From contig JABDKS010000441.1 in NCBI GenBank assembly GCA_013002105.1, positions 1 through 10,057 on the forward strand: a stretch of 10,057 nucleotides of DNA, in the 5' to 3' direction. A program made the position numbers and the translations under genes. How positions within the stretch are numbered: the stretch's first letter is position 1; each line of letters begins with the position of its first letter. Shown here one piece after another: positions 1 to 7,757 of this stretch. The notes under the pieces are model-generated. The model worked only from the letters and a program-made list of their open reading frames with translations. It had not been told where the DNA came from and made no database searches. Origin of the DNA: Pirellulaceae bacterium. GTDB lineage: Bacteria; Planctomycetota; Planctomycetia; Pirellulales; Pirellulaceae.

Positions 1-2
1 CT

Positions 3-1376
3 GTTTGCCTGCTCATGTGTGCGCCGTCGTTGGTCGCCGCCAAGCCGGCTATCAAGAACGTTGTCTTTATTGTTTCGGACGATCTGAAAGCCAGCGTGCT
101 TGGTTGCTACGGCGACAAGTTTTGCAAAACACCCAACATCGACCGATTGGCTCGCCAGGGCATGGTCTTCGATCGAGCCTATTGCCAAGGCACTTCGTGC
201 GGTCCGTCGCGGCAATCGTTTATGTTCAGTCGCTACCAGGGAATCGGCAACGTCAATCTGGGCCAGCACTTTCGCCAAAACGGTTGGTACACCGCGCGGG
301 TTGGCAAGATCTATCACATGCGTGTCCCGGGCGACATTATCGCCGGAACCAACGGACAGGACGTCGCCTCCTCCTGGACACAGCGTTTTAACTCTCCCGG
401 ACTAGAAGCACACACGCCGGGTGATTATGCCTGCTTGAATCTGAACATCTTCACCGATGATCTGGCTAATCGCGAGTCGACCAAGATGAAGAACCGCATG
501 TTTGTATCGGTTCGATACAAAGGGGATGGCTCGGATCAAGCGGATCACAAGTCGGCGACCAAAGCCACAGAGTTACTCGCCAAACACAAAGACGAACCGT
601 TCTTTTTGGCCGTCGGGTTCGTGCGACCACACTACCCAATGGTCGCCCCGCATCAATATTTTGATCCCTATCCCTGGCAAAAGATGGAGATGCCACCGAC
701 GGTCGAAAACGACTTGGACGACATCCCCAAACTCGGCCGCGCCGGAACCATCTCGACGACCAACCCCATCGGAAAGTATCCGGACAATCAAAAACGGATG
801 TGGTCGGCCTACTACGCATCGGTCGCGTTCATGGACCACCAGGTCGGCCGGGTGATCAACGAACTAGATCGATTGGGGCTACGTGAAAACACCGCAATCG
901 TGTTCACCAGCGACCACGGATACCACTTAGGCGAGCATGGATTCTGGCAAAAATCCAACTTACACGAACAAGTCCTCCGCGTTCCCCTGATCATTTCTGT
1001 TCCCGATCATCCCCGCGGCCGGAGCGATTCGATCGTGGAACTCGTTGACATCTACCCCACGCTCTCGCAGTTAGCCGGCCTCGATCCGCCGACAGACGTG
1101 CAAGGAAACAGTCTTGTCAAAATCCTACACGATCCCACCGTAATCGTTAAAAAAGCCGCGTTGTCATTCAACAGAGGCCATTCCCTGCGAACCGACAAGT
1201 GGCATTACATGCGATACACCGACGGAACCAGCGAGCTCTATCACATGGACACCGACCCGCACGAATTCACCAACCAAGCAACAGAACCTCGTTACGCGGC
1301 AACCGTCGAACAACTGGACCAACAATTGGACCAAACACTCCGTCAGTACAAACTGAAGCCGAAACGAAATCGTTAA
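3..1376 (+). CDS. Iduronate-2-sulfatase-like sulfatase, 5' end cut by window edge
   Basis: This is a formylglycine-dependent sulfatase of the alkaline-phosphatase superfamily, expected to hydrolyse sulfate esters, probably on a polysaccharide, outside the cytoplasm. Counting from the first visible Met (base 15), the metal ligands are D22-D23 and D300-H301. The CxPSR signature is C62-G-P-S-R66, where Cys62 would become formylglycine. K98/H101 (GKIYH), H207 (PHYP) and K313 match the order of active-site residues in human iduronate-2-sulfatase, and the C-terminal LYHMDTDPHE block also matches that family. The frame is open to the left edge and the residues before K10 look like the end of a Sec signal peptide, so the real start lies outside the window. 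The usual LTGR that follows CxPSR is replaced by MFSR. The gene is followed after 71 bases by the PVC cytochrome gene on the same strand. The family is clear; the substrate cannot be read from the sequence. Confidence 0.93.
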   Translation, partial: VCLLMCAPSLVAAKPAIKNVVFIVSDDLKASVLGCYGDKFCKTPNIDRLARQGMVFDRAYCQGTSCGPSRQSFMFSRYQGIGNVNLGQHFRQNGWYTARVGKIYHMRVPGDIIAGTNGQDVASSWTQRFNSPGLEAHTPGDYACLNLNIFTDDLANRESTKMKNRMFVSVRYKGDGSDQADHKSATKATELLAKHKDEPFFLAVGFVRPHYPMVAPHQYFDPYPWQKMEMPPTVENDLDDIPKLGRAGTISTTNPIGKYPDNQKRMWSAYYASVAFMDHQVGRVINELDRLGLRENTAIVFTSDHGYHLGEHGFWQKSNLHEQVLRVPLIISVPDHPRGRSDSIVELVDIYPTLSQLAGLDPPTDVQGNSLVKILHDPTVIVKKAALSFNRGHSLRTDKWHYMRYTDGTSELYHMDTDPHEFTNQATEPRYAATVEQLDQQLDQTLRQYKLKPKRNR

Positions 1377-1447
1377 ATCGTTTCCGCCACAGATCACAAT
1401 CACTGGCGACACAAACGATGCGTTGCCACCGCGATACAACACCTGCC

Positions 1448-4400
1448 ATGAGTCATGCTATGTCTCGATTTCCGATTTTCTTGTTCGCGTTGTGGATCTC
1501 GACCACTAGCTACGCGCAGAGCGATGCACTGCGAGCAACCTACGACGAAACAGTCGGAAAGATTGAGATCTTTCGTGGGCAACAAGCCACTCCAATCCTG
1601 ACTCAGCACGCGCGCACCGACTTTCGACCGTATTTGCATCCGCTGGTAGCACCTGACGGCAAAGGTGTGCTCACACAGAGCAGTCCCGACCACCACAAAC
1701 ACCAAACGGGAATCTATTGGGGATTCACGCGAGTCAATGGACGCGATTACTTTCACCACTACGAAGGCGACTATTGGCGTCGCGTCTCGGCTCGCGTTTT
1801 AAAAAATGCGGCCGCAAATCCTGGTGACTCGGTTCAGTGGCAAACGATTTACGATCTGCTGGACGAATCGGGACAGCCAATACTGCGCGAGTCACAAATC
1901 TGGAGCATGCGTCTGCAAGACGACCGATATCTCTTGGACCTGGAATGGAGTGGAGATGCAAAAACCGATGTCACGATTGGTGAGTATCAATACGGTGGCC
2001 TGTTCGTACGCATGCCTTGGCACAAGGGAATCGATGGCGCGGTCACCAATAGCGCTCGGCAAGTCAACGCTCGTGCCGAAGGCCAACGCGCCGTCTGGGT
2101 CGACATCGGTATGCAGGTCGACGGTCGAGACGATCGCGCGCACATCGCCATCTTTGATCATCCCGACAACCGTGGTTTTCCCCAGCCTTGGCGTGTCGAT
2201 GGACAAATGGGAGTCGGGCCCGTGCGTGCACGAATGGGTGATTGGAAGATTCCTAAAGGACAGTCCGCGCGGATCCGACATCAGTTGGTCGTCTACACCG
2301 GTGAACTCAACGACGTCGACGTCGGCAACCAATGGTCCGCATTTACCGGTCAGGCGATGGCCTGGGCACAGTGGAATCTCGCTCGACAAGAAGGCCGTGA
2401 CGCAGAGTTTTTAACGCCCGAGAAAGCCGTTGAACAAATGAAGCTGCAAGACGGTTTTCAAGCCAATGTGTTTGCATCCGAACCGATGATCACTCAACCA
2501 ATGGCTTTTTGCTGGGATGATCGCGGACGAATGTGGATCGCGGAAAATCGTGACTACGAAAACCGGCGTGACGGTTTCGCCAATTTTGGTGATAGCCGAA
2601 TTTTGATTCTCGAGGACACCGATCGCGACGGGGTTGCCGATAGTCGCAAGGTGTTTGCCGAAGGCATCCCGTTTCCCTCCGCCATGGCCGTGGGGATGGG
2701 CGGCCTGTGGCTCGGCGCGCCGCCGAATCTGCTGTTCGTTCCCGACGCGGATGACGACGACAAAGCCGACATGGAGAATATCGAAGTTCGACTGACGGGA
2801 TGGGGAATCCGTGACCGGCACGAAACACTGAACAGCTTTCACTGGGGACCCGACGGCTGGCTGTACGGACTGCAAGGCTACGCGACGCCGTCGCGCGTCG
2901 GCAAACCGGCCGGCAAGGGCCGACTGTACCAACATAAAGATCCGTTCCCCAGTGAGTTCGATTTCGCCGATGATCCAATCGACATCAACGGTGGCGTTTG
3001 GCGTTACCACCCCACCAAAGATCGGTTCGAAGTCGTCGCGCACGGCTTCAGCAATCCTTGGGGAGTCGACTACGACGCAAAAGGTCAACTGTTCATCACC
3101 GCTTGCGTCATTCCTCACCTCTGGCATGTCATCCCCGGTGGTATCTATCACCGTCAAGGAGGCAGTCACTTTAATCCGTACGTCTACAGTGACATTCGCA
3201 CCATCGCTGACCACAAACACCGATCGGCCCATGGCGGAGCACGGATCTATTTGTCCGATGCATTTCCCGAAAAATACAAGAAGCGGATCTTCATGGCCAA
3301 CATCCACGAGCACGCGGTACTGACCGACATACTGCAACCCAAAGGTTCGGGCTTCGTCGGGCATCACGGCGACGATTTCATGTTGGCCAACAATGCACAA
3401 TGGATTGGATTCAGTGTCGAGATCGGTCCCGAGGGCGCTGTTTACGTGCTCGACTGGCACGACGGCGATATTTGCGGCAACGATACGTTGAACAAAGAGA
3501 CCGGACGCGTATTCCGACTGTCACCGAAACAATCCGGGGCGAAAGATTTTCCCGATCGCTACGGCGATTTGCGAAAGCTCGCCGATGCTCGGCTGGTCGA
3601 ATTGCAAACCAACGAAAGTGCATGGCACGCGCGTCGAGCGCGAACCATCCTGCAACACCGTCATGTTCAAGGAAAATTGGATGCGCAGGCCACTCATCTC
3701 GCCTTGAATCAGTTACTGCACAACAATACGAACGGTGACCATCGACTTCGCGCCCTTTGGGCCCTGCACGTCACCGGCGGCATCCATCGGTCACAATTGG
3801 AGCGACTGCTGTCGGATTCTGATCAGCACATTCGAGCGTGGGCCGTTCAGTTGATTTGCGAAGACAACGCCCCCTCGGCGGATGCGCTGAGTCTCTTTGG
3901 GCAGATGGCCGCATCGGATCCATCGCCGGTCGTCCGTCTCTACCTGGCTGCGGCTTTGCAACGAATCGATCACGCCGCAGCAATGCCGATTTTGAAAAGC
4001 TTGGCGACCCACGCCGAGGACGCGGATGACCACAACATTCCCAAAATGCTTTGGTTTGCCTTGGAACCGATGGTCATGGAGCGACCCGATCAAGTGATTG
4101 ACTTGGCGTTGCAATCCAAGATTCCGCTACTGACCCGCCATATCGCTCGACGATTTACCGACGGCGGGAAACCCGATGTCGTGGTCAACGGGCTCCAACA
4201 AGCTCTCCGTACGACGGTCGGAAATGAACTGGCGGTCGAGTCGCTGTTGTTGGGACTGCGTGACGCATTGCAGGGTCGTTATGACGTCGAAGCTCCCAAG
4301 GGTTGGTCCGATCTCGCCAAGGGCCTCCAAGCTCAGGGCGGAAGTCATGCCCAAATCGCATTGCAACTGTCGCAGCAATTTGGTGACTCCAACGCAGCCA

Positions 4401-5293
4401 AGACCATGCTCGCAGAACTTCGCAATGATCAAAGCGATCTGGAGAGTCGTCGCCGCGCGTTGACAGGTCTGACCGGACAACGGCATCCCGAAGTTCCCGC
4501 GATCCTTTTAAATCTGCTCGATAACGATGACCTGCGACGCGCGGCAATCGACGCGGCCGCGAACTTTGACGACAAACGTGTCACGGGCGAGCTTCTCAAG
4601 CGTTACCAAACTTTTAACGCCGACGACAAATTGGCGACCGTGCTCAGCCTGTCGGCTCGCTCGGGCAGCGGACGCGCGATGACGGATGCAATCAAGAACG
4701 GTCGCATCCCACGACGCGATGTTCCGCCCTACGTTGCCCGTGTGTTGCGACGCGTCGTGGGCAACAGTTTTGTCGACGTTTGGGGGCCTATCGAAACATT
4801 ACCCGCAGAAAAAGCGGGCCTGTTCGCAAAGTACCGTCAATTGATCGGCACAGAGTCGCCCAGCCCGCCCGACGCGTCGCACGGGCGTGCCGTGTTCAAA
4901 ACGCGCTGCGGTGCCTGCCACCTACTTCATGGGGACGGCGGTAAAGTCGGCCCCGATTTAACCGGTGCCAACCGCGGTCAACTGGAGTACTTGCTCGGCA
5001 ATATTCTGACGCCCAGTGCCGAAATCCAGGATGCCTATCGGATGTATATGGTCCTGACCACGTCGGGCCGTGTTTATTCGGGCATTCCCGCAGGCGAAAC
5101 CGACTCGCAACTGACATTGCGTGTCGCTGGTCAGAGCGAACCGGTTGTGATCGCCCAGTCGGACATCGAAGACGTCACGGCCGCTGCGGTGTCAATGATG
5201 CCCGATGGCCTGCTGCAAGACTTGAGCGACCAAGAGGTGCGGGATTTGTTCGCCTACTTGCGCACCCAACAACAGGTCCCGTTGCCCCAGTAG
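1448..5293 (+). CDS. PVC-type heme-binding protein: PmoA-like domain, dehydrogenase-like propeller, HEAT region, CxxCH cytochrome c
   Basis: A 1281-residue exported protein built from four parts. Residues 1-23 form a Sec signal peptide (cleavage likely after TSYA). Residues ~27-315 resemble the DUF6807/'PmoA' family, with the RPYLHPL and HHKHQTGIYWGF blocks. Residues ~325-690 are the PVC-specific membrane-bound-dehydrogenase-like beta-propeller, with acidic loops DTDRDGVAD (390-398) and DADDDDKAD (433-441) and the VLDWHDGDICG block. Residues ~700-1120 are helical and HEAT-like. Residues ~1145-1275 are a cytochrome c domain with C1154-G-A-C-H1158 and probable axial Met in SMMPDG (M1250/M1251). 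A role in periplasmic oxidation of a sugar or similar substrate with electron transfer through heme c is inferred. The start is uncertain: ATG 1448 and ATG 1460 both precede the signal peptide, ATG 1418 is also in frame, and none has a clear Shine-Dalgarno. The frame stays open farther upstream, but only by overlapping the sulfatase gene. Confidence 0.93.
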   Translation: MSHAMSRFPIFLFALWISTTSYAQSDALRATYDETVGKIEIFRGQQATPILTQHARTDFRPYLHPLVAPDGKGVLTQSSPDHHKHQTGIYWGFTRVNGRDYFHHYEGDYWRRVSARVLKNAAANPGDSVQWQTIYDLLDESGQPILRESQIWSMRLQDDRYLLDLEWSGDAKTDVTIGEYQYGGLFVRMPWHKGIDGAVTNSARQVNARAEGQRAVWVDIGMQVDGRDDRAHIAIFDHPDNRGFPQPWRVDGQMGVGPVRARMGDWKIPKGQSARIRHQLVVYTGELNDVDVGNQWSAFTGQAMAWAQWNLARQEGRDAEFLTPEKAVEQMKLQDGFQANVFASEPMITQPMAFCWDDRGRMWIAENRDYENRRDGFANFGDSRILILEDTDRDGVADSRKVFAEGIPFPSAMAVGMGGLWLGAPPNLLFVPDADDDDKADMENIEVRLTGWGIRDRHETLNSFHWGPDGWLYGLQGYATPSRVGKPAGKGRLYQHKDPFPSEFDFADDPIDINGGVWRYHPTKDRFEVVAHGFSNPWGVDYDAKGQLFITACVIPHLWHVIPGGIYHRQGGSHFNPYVYSDIRTIADHKHRSAHGGARIYLSDAFPEKYKKRIFMANIHEHAVLTDILQPKGSGFVGHHGDDFMLANNAQWIGFSVEIGPEGAVYVLDWHDGDICGNDTLNKETGRVFRLSPKQSGAKDFPDRYGDLRKLADARLVELQTNESAWHARRARTILQHRHVQGKLDAQATHLALNQLLHNNTNGDHRLRALWALHVTGGIHRSQLERLLSDSDQHIRAWAVQLICEDNAPSADALSLFGQMAASDPSPVVRLYLAAALQRIDHAAAMPILKSLATHAEDADDHNIPKMLWFALEPMVMERPDQVIDLALQSKIPLLTRHIARRFTDGGKPDVVVNGLQQALRTTVGNELAVESLLLGLRDALQGRYDVEAPKGWSDLAKGLQAQGGSHAQIALQLSQQFGDSNAAKTMLAELRNDQSDLESRRRALTGLTGQRHPEVPAILLNLLDNDDLRRAAIDAAANFDDKRVTGELLKRYQTFNADDKLATVLSLSARSGSGRAMTDAIKNGRIPRRDVPPYVARVLRRVVGNSFVDVWGPIETLPAEKAGLFAKYRQLIGTESPSPPDASHGRAVFKTRCGACHLLHGDGGKVGPDLTGANRGQLEYLLGNILTPSAEIQDAYRMYMVLTTSGRVYSGIPAGETDSQLTLRVAGQSEPVVIAQSDIEDVTAAAVSMMPDGLLQDLSDQEVRDLFAYLRTQQQVPLPQ

Positions 5294-5335
5294 CTTGTCG
5301 GCCGCGTCTTTTCCGTCCAGCGGCCTTGCGACGGG

Positions 5336-5360
5336 CGAAGGCATCCTTCGGTGATTTTTT
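5336..5360 (+). terminator. Possible intrinsic terminator or attenuator hairpin
   Basis: A perfect 6-bp stem CGAAGG / CCTTCG (5336-5341 and 5345-5350) closes a 3-base loop and is followed after four bases by six T residues (5355-5360). It lies 42 bases after the stop of the PVC cytochrome gene, as a terminator would. The stem is short, and the T-run directly abuts the Shine-Dalgarno of the next gene. If it stops all transcription, the downstream gene would need a start point within a few bases of its own ribosome site, so partial termination or coincidence is also possible. A second, weaker inverted repeat, GGCCGC / GCGGCC with a 14-base spacer (5300-5325), sits just upstream. Confidence 0.35.
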
Positions 5361-5365
5361 AAGGA
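5361..5365 (+). promoter_or_regulatory. Shine-Dalgarno AAGGA that decides a TTG start
   Basis: AAGGA lies six bases before TTG at 5372, a near-ideal spacing. The next in-frame ATG is at 5402, 36 bases after the motif, too far to use it. The site therefore favours the TTG start for the leucine-rich-repeat gene. Confidence 0.65.
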
Positions 5366-5371
5366 ACTGCG

Positions 5372-6472
5372 TTGAAAAAGTCTGAATCCGACGAACTGCG
5401 TATGCAACCGAATCGATCGGACGTCGCTGCGCTTTTAGAAACGCGGCTGACAAAAATCGAATCGGAAATCAACAGCCTCAGGAAATTTTTAAAAGAACAG
5501 GCCAAGGTAAACCGAAAACGCCGCCGTCGATTGACCCTGCGCGTGTTGCTGTTCGCCGTTGCGATCTTTGCCGGACTATTCGCCTGGGTTTCGGCCATCT
5601 ACCAAACCTCGCTGCAGCAAGCCGCCGCTGTCGATTACCTGGTCGCTCAAGGCGTCTTCGTCTCCTACGAACCACGGGAGTCTCTGCTGATCGCCGCGTT
5701 GCCGGGTGATCCTACTAAGCCACCTCGTGTGCTGCTGAAATCCCTCGGTGTCGATTTTTTTCAAGCGGCGACCAACGTATCGACTCGCAGCAATCTTTTT
5801 CGCGGTGACGATCAAAAGCGTTTGATCCCCACACTTGCCTCGTTAAATCAACTACAGCGATTGCGGATCGCCAACCTGATCCTCTCCACGGCTGACCTCC
5901 GACCGCTCGCCAAACTGCGAAACCTGGAGTCGCTGGACTTAACTCGCGCTCGACTCGATAACGGCGGACTGCATTGGTTGCCCAATACGCAGCTGCGTTG
6001 GTTTGCGGCAGCCCACACGTATCTGGGTGATACGGCCCTACACGATTTGTCCCGCTGTCCGGATCTGCGCTACCTCGATTTGGAGCGCACCACGGTCACC
6101 GGTGCCGGCCTCCAGCACCTGTACAAAATGAAATCGCTTCGGTACCTGAATCTAAAACGTTGTCCCGTGACACGAAGCGAAGTGTCGCAACTAGCCACTG
6201 CAATTCCCAACTGCGTGATCGACTGGGAACCGCTGGTCCTGAACAAATTGGGCAAAGTCAATGGGAGCGCCGCGATCAACGGACGGGTTCAGTTCGGGCG
6301 GCCAAATCCGAACGACCCACGTGCTATTGATCGTCCTCAACCACCCGTGGACAGATACGACAACCCGCGGTTTTATCGCAGCTTTCTACAACCGTATCCC
6401 CAATCATCATCGCGCATTCGTATACAGTCGCTCAGATCGTGGGATCACGACGGCATCACGCGTGCTACCTAA
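5372..6472 (+). CDS. Membrane-anchored leucine-rich-repeat protein of unknown function
   Basis: A 366-residue protein with a likely single-span, type II-like layout. Residues ~17-47 have a coiled-coil-like heptad pattern. A strongly basic stretch (RKRRRR, 48-53) precedes a hydrophobic segment at ~57-77, which would keep the N-terminus in the cytoplasm. Residues ~150-285 contain leucine-rich repeats of the LxxLxxLxLxxT/C type, for example LRNLESLDLTRARL, LRYLDLERTTV and LRYLNLKRCPV. LRRs are usually protein-binding surfaces; no partner or enzyme domain is visible. The last ~75 residues are rich in Pro, Asn, Arg and Ser and look disordered. The start is TTG at 5372, supported by AAGGA six bases upstream; ATG 5402 would shorten the protein by 10 residues. 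The gene ends 8 bases from the end of the convergent DinB-like gene. Planctomycetes carry many such LRR proteins of unknown role. Confidence 0.82.
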   Translation: MKKSESDELRMQPNRSDVAALLETRLTKIESEINSLRKFLKEQAKVNRKRRRRLTLRVLLFAVAIFAGLFAWVSAIYQTSLQQAAAVDYLVAQGVFVSYEPRESLLIAALPGDPTKPPRVLLKSLGVDFFQAATNVSTRSNLFRGDDQKRLIPTLASLNQLQRLRIANLILSTADLRPLAKLRNLESLDLTRARLDNGGLHWLPNTQLRWFAAAHTYLGDTALHDLSRCPDLRYLDLERTTVTGAGLQHLYKMKSLRYLNLKRCPVTRSEVSQLATAIPNCVIDWEPLVLNKLGKVNGSAAINGRVQFGRPNPNDPRAIDRPQPPVDRYDNPRFYRSFLQPYPQSSSRIRIQSLRSWDHDGITRAT

Positions 6473-6480
6473 TCAGTCGG

Positions 6481-6999
6481 TCAGACATTGCCCGATCGAA
6501 CCCAGGTGGCACCGTCGCCGGTGTCGATACGCAATCGCATACTCAATTGACCGCCATGGTGGTAGAGGTGCCGAAGGTTGTACACATGAACTTCGGCGCG
6601 GCTGAAATCCAGCCAATCAAAACCCGGTCGCGCGGCCAACGACTCGCTCGTTTCCGTAGCAATGACGCTCACAGCTTTCTCGCGACAATGTTTCAAGTAA
6701 TCCCGAATTCCATCCTTGCTGTAACTGGCTTGCTGTTTGCGATCCTCCAACTCTTCGTAGTCGCCAAAGAACTCAGCGTGCTGACGATGAAAATCTTGGC
6801 CGCGCAATGCGGCCAATTCGGCTCCCAAATAGACATCGGAAAAGAACAGCACATGGAACATCACCTGATCGAAAGTCAGCTCCACGACCGGAGCCTGCCA
6901 GGCCGATTCGGGACAACGTTCAATGCAATCAGCTAACGTCGCGTAAGCCGCTGCGAACTGATTGGCGATCGACTCTCGATACAGCTCGATCATTTCCAC
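6481..6999 (-). CDS. DinB-family (DinB/YfiT-like four-helix) metal-binding protein
   Basis: A 172-residue cytoplasmic protein with no signal peptide, of normal length for the DinB/YfiT superfamily. The fold is a four-helix bundle with a divalent metal held by three histidines. Here these are probably H49 (FDQVMFHVLFF) and H144/H148 in HLYHHGGQL, matching the family's HxxxHxGQ pattern. Members include thiol-transferases and DNA-damage-induced proteins of unknown activity; the reaction here cannot be predicted. The start is GTG at 6999, one base after the DUF1080 stop codon, with GAGGAAGG eight bases upstream. ATG 6993 (residue 3) is possible but its spacing to that site is poor. The arrangement implies co-transcription and translational coupling with the upstream DUF1080 gene. 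This is the last gene of the minus-strand cluster and meets the LRR gene tail to tail; I see no terminator hairpin in the 8-base gap. Confidence 0.85.
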   Translation of the reverse strand: MEMIELYRESIANQFAAAYATLADCIERCPESAWQAPVVELTFDQVMFHVLFFSDVYLGAELAALRGQDFHRQHAEFFGDYEELEDRKQQASYSKDGIRDYLKHCREKAVSVIATETSESLAARPGFDWLDFSRAEVHVYNLRHLYHHGGQLSMRLRIDTGDGATWVRSGNV

Positions 7000-7000
7000 A

Positions 7001-7723
7001 TCAAAGACCTTCCTCGATCAGCGGCGCGGTGTTCGATTCATCCGCCAAACCACCCGGCAATTCGGTGATCCGAATTTTGCGAAAATGGATTTCTTTGCCT
7101 TCGGATTCCAAACACAGGTAACCCTTTCGGACCGAAGCATCCCGGATTCCGTTGACGAACTTTCCATTGACCGAAAGTTTGACGTTCCCGTCGACCGCAA
7201 CGACGACGTATCGATTCCATTGACCGACACCCTTGCATCGGTTCTCCACCGATTTACTCCGGTTGCCACGTGGATTCTCGGGCGTTGCCGTCATACCGCC
7301 GGCACCAAATAACTCACCATGCACGTAAGCGATCGGCGGTAGCGTGCCGTCCTTTTTTTTGTGTTGATTGACCCAGTCCAGTTCCAACATCTGAACTTCC
7401 ATTCCTTTGGGAAGTCGCGTTCGTTCTTGAGCAACAGCATCACACCATAGAAAGACTCCCGAATTTCCACCCGGCTGCATGTGTCGCCACTCGATTTCCA
7501 AGATAAAGTTTTCGTATTGTCGATCCGATCGCATCACACCAATTGGCAGACCGGTACAAACCAACAACCCGTCGCGAACCGACCAGGTTTCCGGCGAAGT
7601 ATTGACATCGATCCAGCCACTTAAGTCTTTGCCGTTAAACAAATCACGGGCGACCAAGTCCTCCGCCCGCGCGGATGCGGTGGCGAATGCAACGACAGCC
7701 AGCAGTAAAACACGAAGAATCAT
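7001..7723 (-). CDS. Secreted DUF1080 protein (3-keto-glycoside hydrolase family, PF06439)
   Basis: A 240-residue protein with a Sec signal peptide at residues 1-20 (hydrophobic [11 protein letters not shown], then SARA before ED). The mature part shows the DUF1080 hallmarks in order: [10 protein letters not shown] (29-37), the GNSGVFLW strand (86-93), MEVQMLE (108-114), [12 protein letters not shown] (168-179) and the closing [19 protein letters not shown] (201-219). The fold is a concanavalin-like beta-sandwich. Characterised members act on 3-keto-disaccharides or glycosides; many others are untested. The open frame extends upstream to 8089, but only by running through the oxidoreductase gene in another frame, so ATG 7723, immediately before the signal peptide, is the start. 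It lies 34 bases after the Gfo/Idh stop, on the same strand, and its stop is one base from the DinB start. Pairing with a Gfo/Idh enzyme fits a two-step oxidise-then-cleave pathway, as inference. Confidence 0.9.
   Translation of the reverse strand: MILRVLLLAVVAFATASARAEDLVARDLFNGKDLSGWIDVNTSPETWSVRDGLLVCTGLPIGVMRSDRQYENFILEIEWRHMQPGGNSGVFLWCDAVAQERTRLPKGMEVQMLELDWVNQHKKKDGTLPPIAYVHGELFGAGGMTATPENPRGNRSKSVENRCKGVGQWNRYVVVAVDGNVKLSVNGKFVNGIRDASVRKGYLCLESEGKEIHFRKIRITELPGGLADESNTAPLIEEGL
7008..7015 (-). promoter_or_regulatory. Strong Shine-Dalgarno GAGGAAGG for the DinB-like gene
   Basis: On the minus strand GAGGAAGG lies inside the last codons of the DUF1080 gene, eight bases before GTG at 6999. 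This supports the GTG start over ATG 6993 (14 bases away). Its position within the upstream coding sequence is typical of translational coupling. Confidence 0.65.
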
Positions 7724-7757
7724 TCGTTCGATCTTTCGCTTGAGAAAAGTGTTTCTG

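Noticed and set aside
1199..1447. Upstream extension of the PVC protein frame into the sulfatase gene
   Set aside because: The extra residues are an out-of-frame reading of the sulfatase C-terminus, and a signal peptide begins at 1448/1460.
1448..2400. Reading the PmoA-like domain as a particulate methane monooxygenase subunit
   Set aside because: The family name is historical; the protein is soluble-looking and exported, lacks the multiple membrane segments of PmoA, and no pmoB or pmoC neighbour is present.
2411..3460. Long minus-strand open frame (349 codons) opposite the propeller of the PVC protein
   Set aside because: It lies fully antisense to a well-supported domain, shows no recognisable motif, and is explained by codon bias of the plus-strand gene leaving few stops on the complement.
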